64,000 nucleotides of DNA from G963663315 sp965214205 (GTDB lineage Bacteria > Pseudomonadota > Gammaproteobacteria > Arenicellales > Poriferihabitantaceae): NCBI GenBank assembly GCA_965214205.1, contig OZ243941.1, forward strand, positions 930,001-994,000. Reading direction: 5' to 3'. The notes under the pieces are model-generated. The model was not told the origin of the DNA. It did not search any database and saw nothing but the letters and a program-made list of their open reading frames with translations. Of the stretch, positions 26,737 through 35,469 are shown piece by piece. Position numbers and translations under genes: made by a program. The first letter of the stretch is position 1, and each line of letters begins with the position of its first letter.

Positions 26737-27633
26737 ATGAAACCGACATTTGACAAAACCCTGGTGATCGCGATTTCTTCGCGCACCCTGTTTGACATGT
26801 CCGAGAGTCATACAGTCTTTGAGAAAGAAGGCATTGATGCCTATTGTAAATACCAGATTGATCATGAGACCGAAAAGCTGGCTCCGGGGATCGCCTTCCC
26901 GATGGTCAAGAAGTTTCTCGCCCTCAATCAAAACACCGACAAGTATGCCCCGCATGTGGAAATTGTCCTGATATCGCGCAACAGCGCCGATACCGGATTG
27001 CGCGTATTCAATTCGATTGAGCATTATGATCTCGGTATAACCCGTGCCGCCTTCACCGGAGGCAGTACGGCTTATCCGTATGTCGAGGCCTTCGGCGCCG
27101 ACCTGTTTCTGTCGGCCGATCAGTCCGATGTTCGCAAGGCGCTGGAGGCAGGTCATGCGGCAGCCACCATATTGCCATCACGCTCGGACCAGTCGGATGT
27201 CGGTCAGCTGAAGATCGCTTTTGATGGCGATGCCGTCATTTTCTCGGATGAAGCAGAGCAGATTTTTCAGGAGAAAGGATTGAACGAGTTCACGAAAAAT
27301 GAGAAGCAGGCCGCCAATCATCCACTGCCCGGCGGACCTTTCAGGAAATTTCTGTCCTCCCTGCATCAGATTCAACGCAATCATGAGGAATCACCGATAC
27401 GAACCGCACTGATCACTGCCCGCGCCGCTCCCTGCCATGAGCGTGTCATCAAAACCCTGCGTGCCTGGGAGGTGCGGATTGACGAGAGCTACTTCCTGGG
27501 CGGTATGGACAAGGCGGAATTTCTGAGAACCTTTGACGCGGACATTTTTTTTGATGATCAGGCCGATAACTGTGAATCAACCAGAAAATATGTTCCGACC
27601 GGTCATGTGCCGAGTGGTGTCGTCAATCGCTGA
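26737..27633 (+). CDS. 5'-nucleotidase (cytosolic, PF06189-like)
   Basis: 298 residues from the ATG at 26737, which fits the domain start and lies 1 nt after the permease stop; a start at 26710 lies inside the permease gene. The pattern VIAISSRTLFDM near the N-terminus, GAFTGGS-like RAAFTGGSTAYPYVEAF, FDGDAVIFSDEAEQIF (acidic catalytic motif), TARAAPCHERVIKTLRAW and DIFFDDQADNCESTR fits the bacterial 5'-nucleotidase family. No signal peptide. Co-transcription with the exporter is likely from the spacing; a functional link is not evident. Confidence 0.7.
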   Translation: MKPTFDKTLVIAISSRTLFDMSESHTVFEKEGIDAYCKYQIDHETEKLAPGIAFPMVKKFLALNQNTDKYAPHVEIVLISRNSADTGLRVFNSIEHYDLGITRAAFTGGSTAYPYVEAFGADLFLSADQSDVRKALEAGHAAATILPSRSDQSDVGQLKIAFDGDAVIFSDEAEQIFQEKGLNEFTKNEKQAANHPLPGGPFRKFLSSLHQIQRNHEESPIRTALITARAAPCHERVIKTLRAWEVRIDESYFLGGMDKAEFLRTFDADIFFDDQADNCESTRKYVPTGHVPSGVVNR

Positions 27634-27642
27634 ATCTTCGGG

Positions 27643-28896
27643 TCAGGGTAGCAGTCGTTCCCCTGCATACAGAGAAGCCAACTCTTCCCGGGGTTTGATA
27701 ACGTAGTATTGATCGCCGTCAACCATGACCTGTGCCGGGCGCGGACGTGCATTGTAATTCGAGCTCATCACAGCACAATACGCACCGCAGGTCCTGACGG
27801 CCAGTAAATCATTCTCCCGCACTCGCAGGGTACGCGCCTTGCCGAGGAAATCACTGCTTTCACAGACCGGGCCGACTACGTCATACACTTCAGCTTGCGG
27901 TTCGGGGTTTTCCCGGACTTCGATAATCTCGTGCCGGGCCTGATACAGGGCAGGGCGCATCAGGTCATTCATGCCCGCATCCACCATACAAAAGTTCGAG
28001 GTTTCTGCCTTTTTCAGGTAATGCACGCGAGTCAGCAATATGCCAGCATTCGCCATGATCGCCCGTCCCGGTTCAATGGCGATTTGAATAGGCTCCTGTC
28101 GCTGCCGTAATTGGTCGAATACCATTTTCCCGTACTGGTCGGGAGTCGGTGGCTGCTCATCGAGATAGCGCACTCCGAGACCGCCTCCGAAATCAATCTG
28201 CGACAGCGCAATACCATGTTCCGCCAGCCGGTCAACGAAATCCAATACCCGTTGCAGGGCGTCGCGGTAGGGTGACAACTCAGTCAGTTGGGAACCGATG
28301 TGACAGGCCACGCCATGAATATCGAGATTCGGCTCCTTTGCCGCATGCAGATAGATGAGCAGAGCCTGGTCAGGTGACAGCCCGAACTTGTTGTCACGCA
28401 GGCCGGTCGATATGTAGGGGTGGGTTTTCGCATCAACGTCAGGGTTAATTCGTACCGAGATTCTCGCAACCACGCCGAGCTCGCTGGCAATACGGCGGAT
28501 GTGATCGACCTCGCCGCGGGATTCGATATTGAAGCGATCAACCCCGGATTCGAGCGCCAGACGGATTTCCCAATCCTGTTTGCATACCCCGGAGAAAATC
28601 ACGCGGGACGGATCCCCTCCGGCCTGAATCACTTTCATCAGCTCGCCGCCCGATACGATATCAAAGCCTGATCCCAGGCGAGCCAGCAGGTTGAGAACGG
28701 CCAGAGTATCGTTCGCCTTTACCGCATAGCAAATCTGGTGGGGGTGGTCGCCAAACGCATCATCAAAGGCGTGCCAGTGTCTTTCCAGAGTGGCGCGAGA
28801 GTAGATATAGCATGGCGTCCCGACTGCGCTGGCAATCTCCGCCGTATCCACATTCTCGGCGCACAATGTGCCGTTGCGATAGGCAAAGTAGTCCAT
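27643..28896 (-). CDS. lysA: Diaminopimelate decarboxylase
   Basis: 417 residues; the last step of lysine synthesis (meso-diaminopimelate to lysine, PLP enzyme). PLP Lys is in CYAVKANDTLAVL. The glycine loop FDIVSGGEL, then GSQLTELSPY, FGGGLGV, EPGRAI and the C-terminal half CESSDFLGKAR, with the active-site Cys, are present. It is the third gene of an argH-lptM-lysA run on the minus strand, 8 nt after lptM. It is convergent with the 5'-nucleotidase (9-nt gap, no terminator seen). Confidence 0.95.
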   Translation of the reverse strand: MDYFAYRNGTLCAENVDTAEIASAVGTPCYIYSRATLERHWHAFDDAFGDHPHQICYAVKANDTLAVLNLLARLGSGFDIVSGGELMKVIQAGGDPSRVIFSGVCKQDWEIRLALESGVDRFNIESRGEVDHIRRIASELGVVARISVRINPDVDAKTHPYISTGLRDNKFGLSPDQALLIYLHAAKEPNLDIHGVACHIGSQLTELSPYRDALQRVLDFVDRLAEHGIALSQIDFGGGLGVRYLDEQPPTPDQYGKMVFDQLRQRQEPIQIAIEPGRAIMANAGILLTRVHYLKKAETSNFCMVDAGMNDLMRPALYQARHEIIEVRENPEPQAEVYDVVGPVCESSDFLGKARTLRVRENDLLAVRTCGAYCAVMSSNYNARPRPAQVMVDGDQYYVIKPREELASLYAGERLLP

Positions 28897-28904
28897 GTCA
28901 TGGT

Positions 28905-29087
28905 TCAGGACAGATCAACCAGAGCGCTGGCCAGGCCCGCGTCCGCCGATTGCAGGGAAGACACTTCCGCCGACGGGTCAACCGGCTCCTGACTATTCTG
29001 CTCAGGCGGCAGATACAGGGGGCCTTTCTGGCCACAGGCGGTCAACCACGAACAACCGAGCAGGCATACAATGAGTATTTTTTTCAT
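28905..29087 (-). CDS. lptM: LptM-type small lipoprotein
   Basis: 60-residue outer-membrane lipoprotein. The signal peptide MKKILIVCLLGCSWLTACGQ has a lipobox ending at Cys18, followed by GQKGPLYLPPEQ, the conserved LptM (YifL) start. LptM helps assembly of the LptD/LptE lipopolysaccharide translocon. It lies between argH and lysA, a common location beside lysA in gammaproteobacteria. Confidence 0.88.
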   Translation of the reverse strand: MKKILIVCLLGCSWLTACGQKGPLYLPPEQNSQEPVDPSAEVSSLQSADAGLASALVDLS

Positions 29088-29091
29088 GCTT

Positions 29092-30501
29092 TCATTCTAC
29101 ACCGGAAGCGGTCTCTCTGGCATCGAGTGATTGCCGTGCTTTTACGACCTGTTCACGGACTCTGGCCGGAGCGGTGGCGCCAAAATGATCGCGTGCATGG
29201 ACCGATCCCTCAACCGTCAATATCTGGTACACATCCTCCTCGATCACATCACAGAATGCTCGCAACTGGTCGAGTTTCAGAGCCGACAGCGACTGCCCGC
29301 AAGCGATAGCATGGCTGACGATCCGGCCCACGATCTCGTGCGCATCCCGAAACGGGATATTACGGCTGACCAGATAGTCGGCAAGATCGGTGGCCGTGGT
29401 ATATCCGCGAGATGCCGCAAGCAGCATTGCATCGCGATGAATGGTGATTTGTGGAATCATTGCGGCGAAAACCTGGAGGCACAAAAGCAGGGTATCGACC
29501 GTATCGAACAGCGGTTCCTTGTCCTCCTGATTATCGCGGTTGTATGCCAGCGGCTGTCCCTTCATCAGAGTCATCAGAGCCATCAGATTACCGATTGCCC
29601 GTGCGCTCTTGCCACGAGCCAACTCCGCGACGTCAGGATTTTTCTTCTGTGGCATGATGCTGGAACCAGTACAGAACGCATCCCCGGCATCGACAAAGCC
29701 GAAAGCATCCGAAGACCATAACACCAGTTCTTCCGATATACGGGACAGATGCACCATCAAAAGAGCGCCATGGGAGAGAAACTCAACGATGAAGTCCCGG
29801 TCTGAAACGGCGTCCAGTGAATTACTGGCCACGCCGTCAAACTTAAGCTCGCGGGCAGTCATCTCCCGGTCAATCGGGAATCCGGTTCCGGCCAGCGCCG
29901 CGCTGCCGAGCGGGCAGATATTGACCCTGCGCCTGCATTCGCGCAATCGCTCGAAATCCCGCTCAAACATTTCGTTCCAGGCCAGAACGTGATGGCCGAA
30001 AGTAACCGGCTGCGCCGATTGCATGTGAGTATAGCCGGGCATGATGGTTTCAGCCTCGGCGCTGGCCAGCTCAACCAGCGTGTACTGGAGCCGGGTTAGC
30101 TTACCGCAGATGCGGTCCAGCTGCTGTCGCAGATACAGCCTCATGTCGGTCGCAATCTGGTCATTGCGGCTACGTCCGGTATGGAGTTTTTTACCGGCCT
30201 CACCGACTCGCCCGGTCAGCGCCGATTCGATATTCAGATGGACATCCTCCAGGTCTTCCCGCCAGTTGAACTGCCCATTCTCTATTTCGCGGCGAATCTC
30301 TTCGAGACCGTCTCTGATCTGATCAAAATCAGCTTGGGAGATGATCTGCTGTTTAGCCAGCATCCGGGCATGAGCGATTGAGCCAGCAATATCCTGCTCG
30401 TACAGACGATGGTCAAAGCGGATGGATTGAGAATATTGCTCCATCAGCGAATCGGTGGGCACATCAAATCGACCCCCCCATAATTTTTTGCCTTTATTCA
30501 T
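29092..30501 (-). CDS. argH: Argininosuccinate lyase
   Basis: 469 residues; the last step of arginine synthesis. The fumarase/aspartase-family signature GSSIMPQKKNPD is present, along with GGRFDVPTDSLMEQYSQS at the N-terminus, SRNDQIATDMRLY and GYTHMQSAQPVTFGHH. It is the first of three genes argH-lptM-lysA on the minus strand, with 4 nt to lptM. The upstream gene (SCO1-like) ends 5 nt before its start. Confidence 0.96.
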   Translation of the reverse strand: MNKGKKLWGGRFDVPTDSLMEQYSQSIRFDHRLYEQDIAGSIAHARMLAKQQIISQADFDQIRDGLEEIRREIENGQFNWREDLEDVHLNIESALTGRVGEAGKKLHTGRSRNDQIATDMRLYLRQQLDRICGKLTRLQYTLVELASAEAETIMPGYTHMQSAQPVTFGHHVLAWNEMFERDFERLRECRRRVNICPLGSAALAGTGFPIDREMTARELKFDGVASNSLDAVSDRDFIVEFLSHGALLMVHLSRISEELVLWSSDAFGFVDAGDAFCTGSSIMPQKKNPDVAELARGKSARAIGNLMALMTLMKGQPLAYNRDNQEDKEPLFDTVDTLLLCLQVFAAMIPQITIHRDAMLLAASRGYTTATDLADYLVSRNIPFRDAHEIVGRIVSHAIACGQSLSALKLDQLRAFCDVIEEDVYQILTVEGSVHARDHFGATAPARVREQVVKARQSLDARETASGVE

Positions 30502-30506
30502 TTCGA

Positions 30507-31118
30507 TCAGCCGATACGAGAGATTTTAAGCAGTTTTTTCAGGTCTTTCAGGAGTAAACGCGGATCCAGGTCCGCGGGAATCACCATCATGGCATTACCC
30601 AGCGGATCAATCAAGATAGCGTCATCGCCGCCGATGCCATTCTTGTTGAAGATGGAGCGGATCTGATTTTCCAGACCCTGGCCTGAATCGATCAGGAAGC
30701 TGGCATCCACATGTTCGGGCCGCAGCCGGTCCAGCAGATCCGGGTCCTGCAGGATCAGATACCGTTGAATCCGGTTGCCGTCCTTACCAACCGCAATGCG
30801 TGTCTGGCGGGTATTGTAGAGTGATTTCCGGCAGGCATCGCCGCAGGGCTGTCTGACCAGATGCACCACCGTCCAGAATTTCTGCAGCGACTCCAGATCG
30901 GCCAGTTGCTGATCATAACGCCTGTTCTCGAATACTTCGAGCGGTACAGCCGGCTGGATCAGGGGCGCATGATTCGACTGGCCCGCCGGAGCCTGACTGG
31001 CATCGAATCCGTAGTACCAGATAAAGGAGGCCAACAGAGGGCCCAGAAAAACCGAAATAACCAGGATCAGTTTCAGTCTGGATACCAGTATGCCCGGCTT
31101 TTTTGAATCAGTTTTCAC
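30507..31118 (-). CDS. Membrane-anchored SCO1-like/thioredoxin-fold protein
   Basis: 203 residues with one N-terminal membrane helix (LKLILVISVFLGPLLASFIWYYG) and a thioredoxin-like domain facing the periplasm. The CGDACRK segment resembles the CxxxC site of SCO1 proteins that deliver copper to the oxidase CuA centre, but the usual wider context is degenerate. It lies downstream of SURF1 and is co-oriented with the oxidase genes, which supports a role in oxidase assembly. Gene context is the main argument. Confidence 0.6.
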   Translation of the reverse strand: MKTDSKKPGILVSRLKLILVISVFLGPLLASFIWYYGFDASQAPAGQSNHAPLIQPAVPLEVFENRRYDQQLADLESLQKFWTVVHLVRQPCGDACRKSLYNTRQTRIAVGKDGNRIQRYLILQDPDLLDRLRPEHVDASFLIDSGQGLENQIRSIFNKNGIGGDDAILIDPLGNAMMVIPADLDPRLLLKDLKKLLKISRIG

Positions 31119-31131
31119 TGGTTATCCGATG

Positions 31132-31935
31132 TCATGAGGATTGTTGTTTACGGCTGCTTTTCAGCCAGATGATCCCGAAAACAATCAGCGTCACGGCCAG
31201 TCCCCACCATTGCGCGGCATAGCCGATATGGCGGGTCGCGTTCATTGTGTATGGTTTCCAGATTCTGGTCAACGCCTGACTTTCGCCGGGGGCAATAACC
31301 AGAACGGCGGGAGCCAGATCGAAGCCGAGCGCTTGCGCCAGCCCGGCACGGTCGAAATACTGGATACGCCTGGGCCAGGCCGATTGATCGGTGAAGGCCG
31401 GTCCCAGAGTGAACCCGGTTTCAGGGATTGTCAACTGCCCCTTGACGGTGACACGGTCGGCGGCGCCCGTACCAACGGCGCCCCCGTCCGTACCGTCACC
31501 CGCCTTTCGTAGGGGCGGGTCTCCGTGTCCGCCCGTGATATTACCGTCAGCGCCCGTACTCATGCCCGTACCCGGCAATGTCTCTACCTCCGTACTCCAA
31601 CCGAGGTTGACCAACATCACCGTATCATCCTCTTCCAACATGAATGGCGCCCATACTTCATGTCCCGCTACCCCGTTATAAACACGATTCTCCATCAGAA
31701 ACACTCTCTCCGGCAGCCACCTCCCGTCCAACTCAACCTGTCGGCGGTTCAATGTCTGCCAGTCCTCCCTGGACCGATCCAGCCTGACCCGGCTGTCTCC
31801 CCCGGCTACGAGCTGTCGGTCGATGACCTGCTTTTCAAGTCCGCGAACAAGCTGCCAGCCTCCCAGTAGAATGAGTATGCCCAATCCCGCGAAGTACAGG
31901 GTAAGAATGACAATTTTTGCTGGTTTTTTGTTCAT
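31132..31935 (-). CDS. SURF1-family oxidase assembly protein with an in-frame repeat insertion
   Basis: 267 residues from the ATG at 31935 (MNKKPAKIV), since the first helix begins there; an upstream ATG at 31962 is also in frame. The two membrane helices at the ends (IVILTLYFAGLGILILLGGWQL and WWGLAVTLIVFGIIWL) and the motif VMLVNLGWSTEV (family LVNRGWV) fit SURF1. A glycine-rich stretch in the middle (roughly residues 125-160, TGADGNITGGHGDPPLRKAG) does not occur in normal SURF1 proteins and coincides with a palindromic repeat in the DNA at 31506-31536. The frame stays open across it. Confidence 0.75.
   Translation of the reverse strand: MNKKPAKIVILTLYFAGLGILILLGGWQLVRGLEKQVIDRQLVAGGDSRVRLDRSREDWQTLNRRQVELDGRWLPERVFLMENRVYNGVAGHEVWAPFMLEEDDTVMLVNLGWSTEVETLPGTGMSTGADGNITGGHGDPPLRKAGDGTDGGAVGTGAADRVTVKGQLTIPETGFTLGPAFTDQSAWPRRIQYFDRAGLAQALGFDLAPAVLVIAPGESQALTRIWKPYTMNATRHIGYAAQWWGLAVTLIVFGIIWLKSSRKQQSS
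31506..31536. repeat. REP-like palindromic element inside SURF1
   Basis: A GC-rich imperfect palindrome (GGGCGG at 31513-31518 against CCGCCC at 31529-31534) flanked by TTCGTAG. It resembles dispersed palindromic repeats of the GTAGGGGCGGG type known from many bacterial genomes. It lies within coding sequence and reads through in frame. Only one copy was seen in this window. Confidence 0.5.
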
Positions 31936-31980
31936 TTTCGTGATGATATGCCAGTCTGCCATCCATCATCGGTTCCGGAC

Positions 31981-32190
31981 ATGTTTTTCAAGATTATACT
32001 GGTTGCCCTGTTACTGTTCGTCGTCGTCAGTCTGTTTACCGCATTCTACTATATGGTGAAAGACCCGTCCGGTTCTACCCGAATCGTCAAATCACTGTTT
32101 ATCCGGGTTGGATTGTCGCTGTTCATCATGGCGCTGCTGATCTTGGGCGCCAAAATGGGCTGGGTGACACCGCATGGGTTCGGGCAGTAG
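31981..32190 (+). CDS. DUF2909-like twin-transmembrane protein
   Basis: 69 residues from the ATG at 31981 (MFFKIILVALLL). Two membrane helices (FKIILVALLLFVVVSLFTAFYY and GLSLFIMALLILGAKMG) are separated by a short positive loop (KDPSGSTRIVKSLFIR). Small proteins of this type are usually found near SURF1 and subunit III of cytochrome oxidase in proteobacteria. It is divergent from SURF1. Confidence 0.75.
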   Translation: MFFKIILVALLLFVVVSLFTAFYYMVKDPSGSTRIVKSLFIRVGLSLFIMALLILGAKMGWVTPHGFGQ

Positions 32191-32298
32191 AAAAGCGCCG
32201 GGAACCAGCCGGATTGCGGGAAGATCAGGACGGCGCGGTTCCGTAAAAAACGTGCGGGGGCGCTGGCCCGACAACCCGGCTCCGGCCCCAGGGTTTAT

Positions 32299-33165
32299 TT
32301 ACAGGATATAGACAAAAATAAACAGTCCCAGCCAGACCACATCGACGAAGTGCCAGTACCAGGCGGCGGCCTCGAAGGCGAAATGACGTTGTGCGGTGAA
32401 ATGCCCCTTGATCGCGCGAAACAGCATCACAGTCAGTATGATAGCGCCGAGGGTTACGTGCATACCGTGGAACCCGGTCAGCATGAAGAACGTCGAACCG
32501 TAGATGCCACTGGTCAGTTTCATGCCTTCATGGTAGGCCTCGACATACTCCACGCCCTGTAGGTATACGAACAGGAAGCCCAGGGTCACCGTCAGGAACA
32601 GGCCGATGATGATTTGCGCCCGATGCTGCGTCTTGATTGCATGGTGCGCCCAGGTCACGGTCAGGCCGGAGGTCAGCAGGATTACCGTATTGATGAACGG
32701 CAACGGCCACCAGCCCATGTGGAAATCACTTTCGCCTAGATCACCGGGGCCGTTGGTCGGCCATATCTCTTTGTAATCACTCCACAGGTAGGTATGTGTA
32801 GACGCTCCCGAGCCTTCACCCAACAGCCACGGAACGGACAATTCCCGAGCATAGTACAAGGCTCCGAAAAATGCCGCGAAAAACATCACTTCAGAAAAAA
32901 TGAACCAGACCATCCCCATGCGAAAAGAGGTATCTTCCCAGGATTTGTAGGTGCCGGACTCACTTTCATTAATTACCGTACCGAACCAGCCGAACAGCAT
33001 CACGACGAAAAGCGCAAAACCCGCCACGGTGAATTTCATGCCGATCTCACTGCCGTTCAGGTAGGCCCCGAATCCGCCCGTCATCAGGGTGAGCGCAATG
33101 GAACCGACGATCGGCCACTTTGCGGCTTCCGGAACATAGTAATGACCGCGCGCTGTTTCTGACAT
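32299..33165 (-). CDS. coxC: Cytochrome c oxidase subunit III
   Basis: 288 residues, a seven-helix membrane protein. Family motifs: RGHYYVPEAAKWP at the N-terminus, FRMGMVWFIFSEVMFFAAFF, LLTSGLTVTWAHHA, YGSTFFMLTGFHGMHV and YWHFVDVVWLGLFIFVYIL at the end. The carboxylate in FSEVMFF is the Glu conserved for proton uptake support. It lies after ctaG and before the SURF1 gene in the minus direction. Confidence 0.96.
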   Translation of the reverse strand: MSETARGHYYVPEAAKWPIVGSIALTLMTGGFGAYLNGSEIGMKFTVAGFALFVVMLFGWFGTVINESESGTYKSWEDTSFRMGMVWFIFSEVMFFAAFFGALYYARELSVPWLLGEGSGASTHTYLWSDYKEIWPTNGPGDLGESDFHMGWWPLPFINTVILLTSGLTVTWAHHAIKTQHRAQIIIGLFLTVTLGFLFVYLQGVEYVEAYHEGMKLTSGIYGSTFFMLTGFHGMHVTLGAIILTVMLFRAIKGHFTAQRHFAFEAAAWYWHFVDVVWLGLFIFVYIL

Positions 33166-33185
33166 AGGTTGTGCCTCTGTGTGAT

Positions 33186-33710
33186 TTAGTTGATTCGACT
33201 GTTTACATCAAAAAAAGTATAGGAAAGCGTCACCGTGCCAATATCTTCGGGTAACGCCGGATCCACTACAAAAGTGAGGGGCATCCGCTTCTGCTGATTT
33301 GCCTCGAACACCTGCTGGTTGAAGCAGAAACATTCGATTTTGTTGAAGTGGGTGGCCGCCTTCGCTGGCGCGACACTCGGTATCGCCTGACCGACCATGA
33401 CCTGATCCCGTTGATTGGTGGCAATGTATTGCGCCGTATATTGCCGACCCGGATTGACGGTCATTTTCTTGACCTCGGGGCTGAAATCCCACGGCGCGTT
33501 CTGATTCACGGAACTCACAAACTCAACCTTGACCAGCCGGTCCGGGTCCACCTCGAGAACGTTCGCCTGGGCTTCGCTGGTGCGGCCGGTTTTTCCATTC
33601 AGGCCGGTCAGATCGCAGAATACATCATAAATCGGCACCATCAGATAACCGAAGCCGAACATCGCAACCGGGATCAGGAACAGATGCCATGTATTGATCT
33701 TTTTCTTCAT
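33186..33710 (-). CDS. ctaG: Cytochrome c oxidase assembly protein CtaG/Cox11
   Basis: 174 residues from the ATG at 33710 (MKKKINTWHLF); the longer open frame is upstream sequence. One N-terminal membrane helix, then a periplasmic beta domain with the copper-binding Cys pair in IECFCFNQQVFEANQQKRMP, and VDPALPEDIGTVTLSYTFF near the end. It inserts copper B into subunit I. The upstream mini-gene stops overlap its ATG (TAATG), so translation is coupled. Confidence 0.93.
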   Translation of the reverse strand: MKKKINTWHLFLIPVAMFGFGYLMVPIYDVFCDLTGLNGKTGRTSEAQANVLEVDPDRLVKVEFVSSVNQNAPWDFSPEVKKMTVNPGRQYTAQYIATNQRDQVMVGQAIPSVAPAKAATHFNKIECFCFNQQVFEANQQKRMPLTFVVDPALPEDIGTVTLSYTFFDVNSRIN

Positions 33711-33826
33711 TACAGTCGGCCCGTACCGGCCATGAAAATAAATCCGAAATAGATCAGGCCGGCGACGGCAAACAATATGATTATCGTCATCCTGGCATTT
33801 TTCGCCGCAGAGCGCCCCATCATCAT
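33710..33826 (-). CDS. Small membrane protein, cytochrome oxidase small assembly protein-like
   Basis: 38 residues (or 36 from the third of three consecutive ATGs at 33820), preceded by AGGCAGGA. It has a basic start (MGRSAAKNAR) and one membrane helix (MTIIILFAVAGLIYFGFIFMAG). Its TAA overlaps the ctaG ATG. A single-helix protein of this size between subunit I and CtaG is common in proteobacterial aa3 oxidase operons. The third ATG is best spaced from the ribosome site. Confidence 0.7.
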   Translation of the reverse strand: MMMGRSAAKNARMTIIILFAVAGLIYFGFIFMAGTGRL

Positions 33827-33844
33827 GTCCTGCCTGAAGAACCT

Positions 33845-35431
33845 TTACTTGATGATCGGTTGCGGGTCGAAGGTATGGTATGGCGGGGGTGAACTGACGC
33901 TCCACTCCAGGCCCTGCGCTCCCTCCCAGACCTGGTCGGTGGCCTTTTCACCGCCGCGAATGCATTTGACCACAAGAACCAGCAACAGAATCTGCGAAAA
34001 GCCGAAACCAAACGCGCCGATGGTCGCGATCTGGTTGAAATCGGCAAACTGCACCGCATAGTCCGGAATCCGTCTCGGCATACCCGCGAGACCGACAAAG
34101 TGCATCGGGAAGAACAGGATATTGACAAAAATCGTGGATGTCCAGAAATGGATTTTGCCAAGCCTTTCATCGTACATGTGGCCGGTCCACTTGGGCAGCC
34201 AGTAATACACTCCACCGATGATGCCGAAGATCGCGCCCGGAACCAGTACATAATGGAAGTGGGCCACCACGAAATAGGTGTCATGGTACTGGAAATCAAT
34301 CGGTGTCATCGCCAGCATCAGGCCGGAGAATCCTCCGATCGTGAACATGATGACGAAACCCAGCGCAAACAGCATCGGAGTCTCGAATGTCATCGCGCCC
34401 CGCCACATCGTTGATACCCAGTTGAACACCTTCACCCCGGTTGGAACCGCGATCAACATGGTAGTGAACATAAAGAAGATTTCCCCGGTCAGCGGCATGC
34501 CCACGGTAAACATGTGATGGGCCCATACGATGAAGGACAGGAACGCGATGGACGCGGTTGCGTAAACCATGGAACTGTACCCGAACAGCCGCTTGCGGGA
34601 GAAGGTCGGAATGATCTCGGAAACCAGGCCGAACGACGGCAGGATCAGTATATAGACTTCCGGATGTCCGAAGAACCAGAAGATATGCTGGAACATGACC
34701 GGGTCGCCGCCGCCGGCCGCGTCAAAGAAACTGGTGCCGAAGTATTTGTCCGTCAGCAGCATGGTCACGGCGCCCGCCAGTACCGGCATTACCGCGATCA
34801 GCAGATAAGCGGTGATAAACCAGGTCCAGACGAACAGGGGCATTTTCATGAACGTCATGCCCGGCGCCCGCAGGTTCATGATCGTGGCTATGATGTTGAT
34901 GGCGCCCATGATCGAGGATACGCCCAGCAGGTGGATGGAAAAAATCAGGTATGGAAAGGCGTTGCCGGTTTGCAGGGACAAGGGTGGATACAGGGTCCAG
35001 CCCGCCGCCGGTCCGCCGCCTTCCATGAACAATGTGCAAAGCATCATGCTGAACCCGAAAGGCAGTATCCAGAAACTCCAGTTGTTCATCCTGGGCAAGG
35101 CCATGTCCGGCGCGCCGACCATCATGGGCAGCATCCAGTTGGCCAGTCCGACAAACGCCGGCATCACCACGCCAAAAATCATCACCAGCGCATGCAGCGT
35201 CGTCATCTGGTTGAAGAAATGCGGGTCCACGATCTGCAATCCGGGTTGAAACAGTTCGGCCCGGATCACCAGCGCCATGGCGCCGCCAATAAAGAACATG
35301 ATCAGCGAAAACCACAGGTAAAGCGTGCCGATATCCTTGTGGTTGGTGGTCGTCACCCAGCGCATCAGTCCGGGCGCCGGACCATGGTCATGATGGTCGT
35401 CATGATGGGCGGTAGTTGCGTATGCGTTCAT
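33845..35431 (-). CDS. coxA: Cytochrome c oxidase subunit I
   Basis: 528 residues, the catalytic heme-copper subunit. Twelve or so membrane helices are visible. Diagnostic motifs: WFFGHPEVYILILP (CuB His and the Tyr cross-link), SFIVWAHHMFT, and HDTYFVVAHFHYVL with heme a and a3 ligands. A His-rich N-terminus (HHDDHHDHGPAPG) is seen. It lies between coxB upstream and the small assembly protein downstream. Confidence 0.97.
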   Translation of the reverse strand: MNAYATTAHHDDHHDHGPAPGLMRWVTTTNHKDIGTLYLWFSLIMFFIGGAMALVIRAELFQPGLQIVDPHFFNQMTTLHALVMIFGVVMPAFVGLANWMLPMMVGAPDMALPRMNNWSFWILPFGFSMMLCTLFMEGGGPAAGWTLYPPLSLQTGNAFPYLIFSIHLLGVSSIMGAINIIATIMNLRAPGMTFMKMPLFVWTWFITAYLLIAVMPVLAGAVTMLLTDKYFGTSFFDAAGGGDPVMFQHIFWFFGHPEVYILILPSFGLVSEIIPTFSRKRLFGYSSMVYATASIAFLSFIVWAHHMFTVGMPLTGEIFFMFTTMLIAVPTGVKVFNWVSTMWRGAMTFETPMLFALGFVIMFTIGGFSGLMLAMTPIDFQYHDTYFVVAHFHYVLVPGAIFGIIGGVYYWLPKWTGHMYDERLGKIHFWTSTIFVNILFFPMHFVGLAGMPRRIPDYAVQFADFNQIATIGAFGFGFSQILLLVLVVKCIRGGEKATDQVWEGAQGLEWSVSSPPPYHTFDPQPIIK

Positions 35432-35469
35432 CTTTATTTTCCCCGGTATCTGTTCTCGTAATTTGCGGG

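Noticed and set aside
34514..35461. 315-codon plus-strand open frame over coxA
   Set aside because: Shadow of coxA, whose catalytic motifs are unambiguous on the minus strand.
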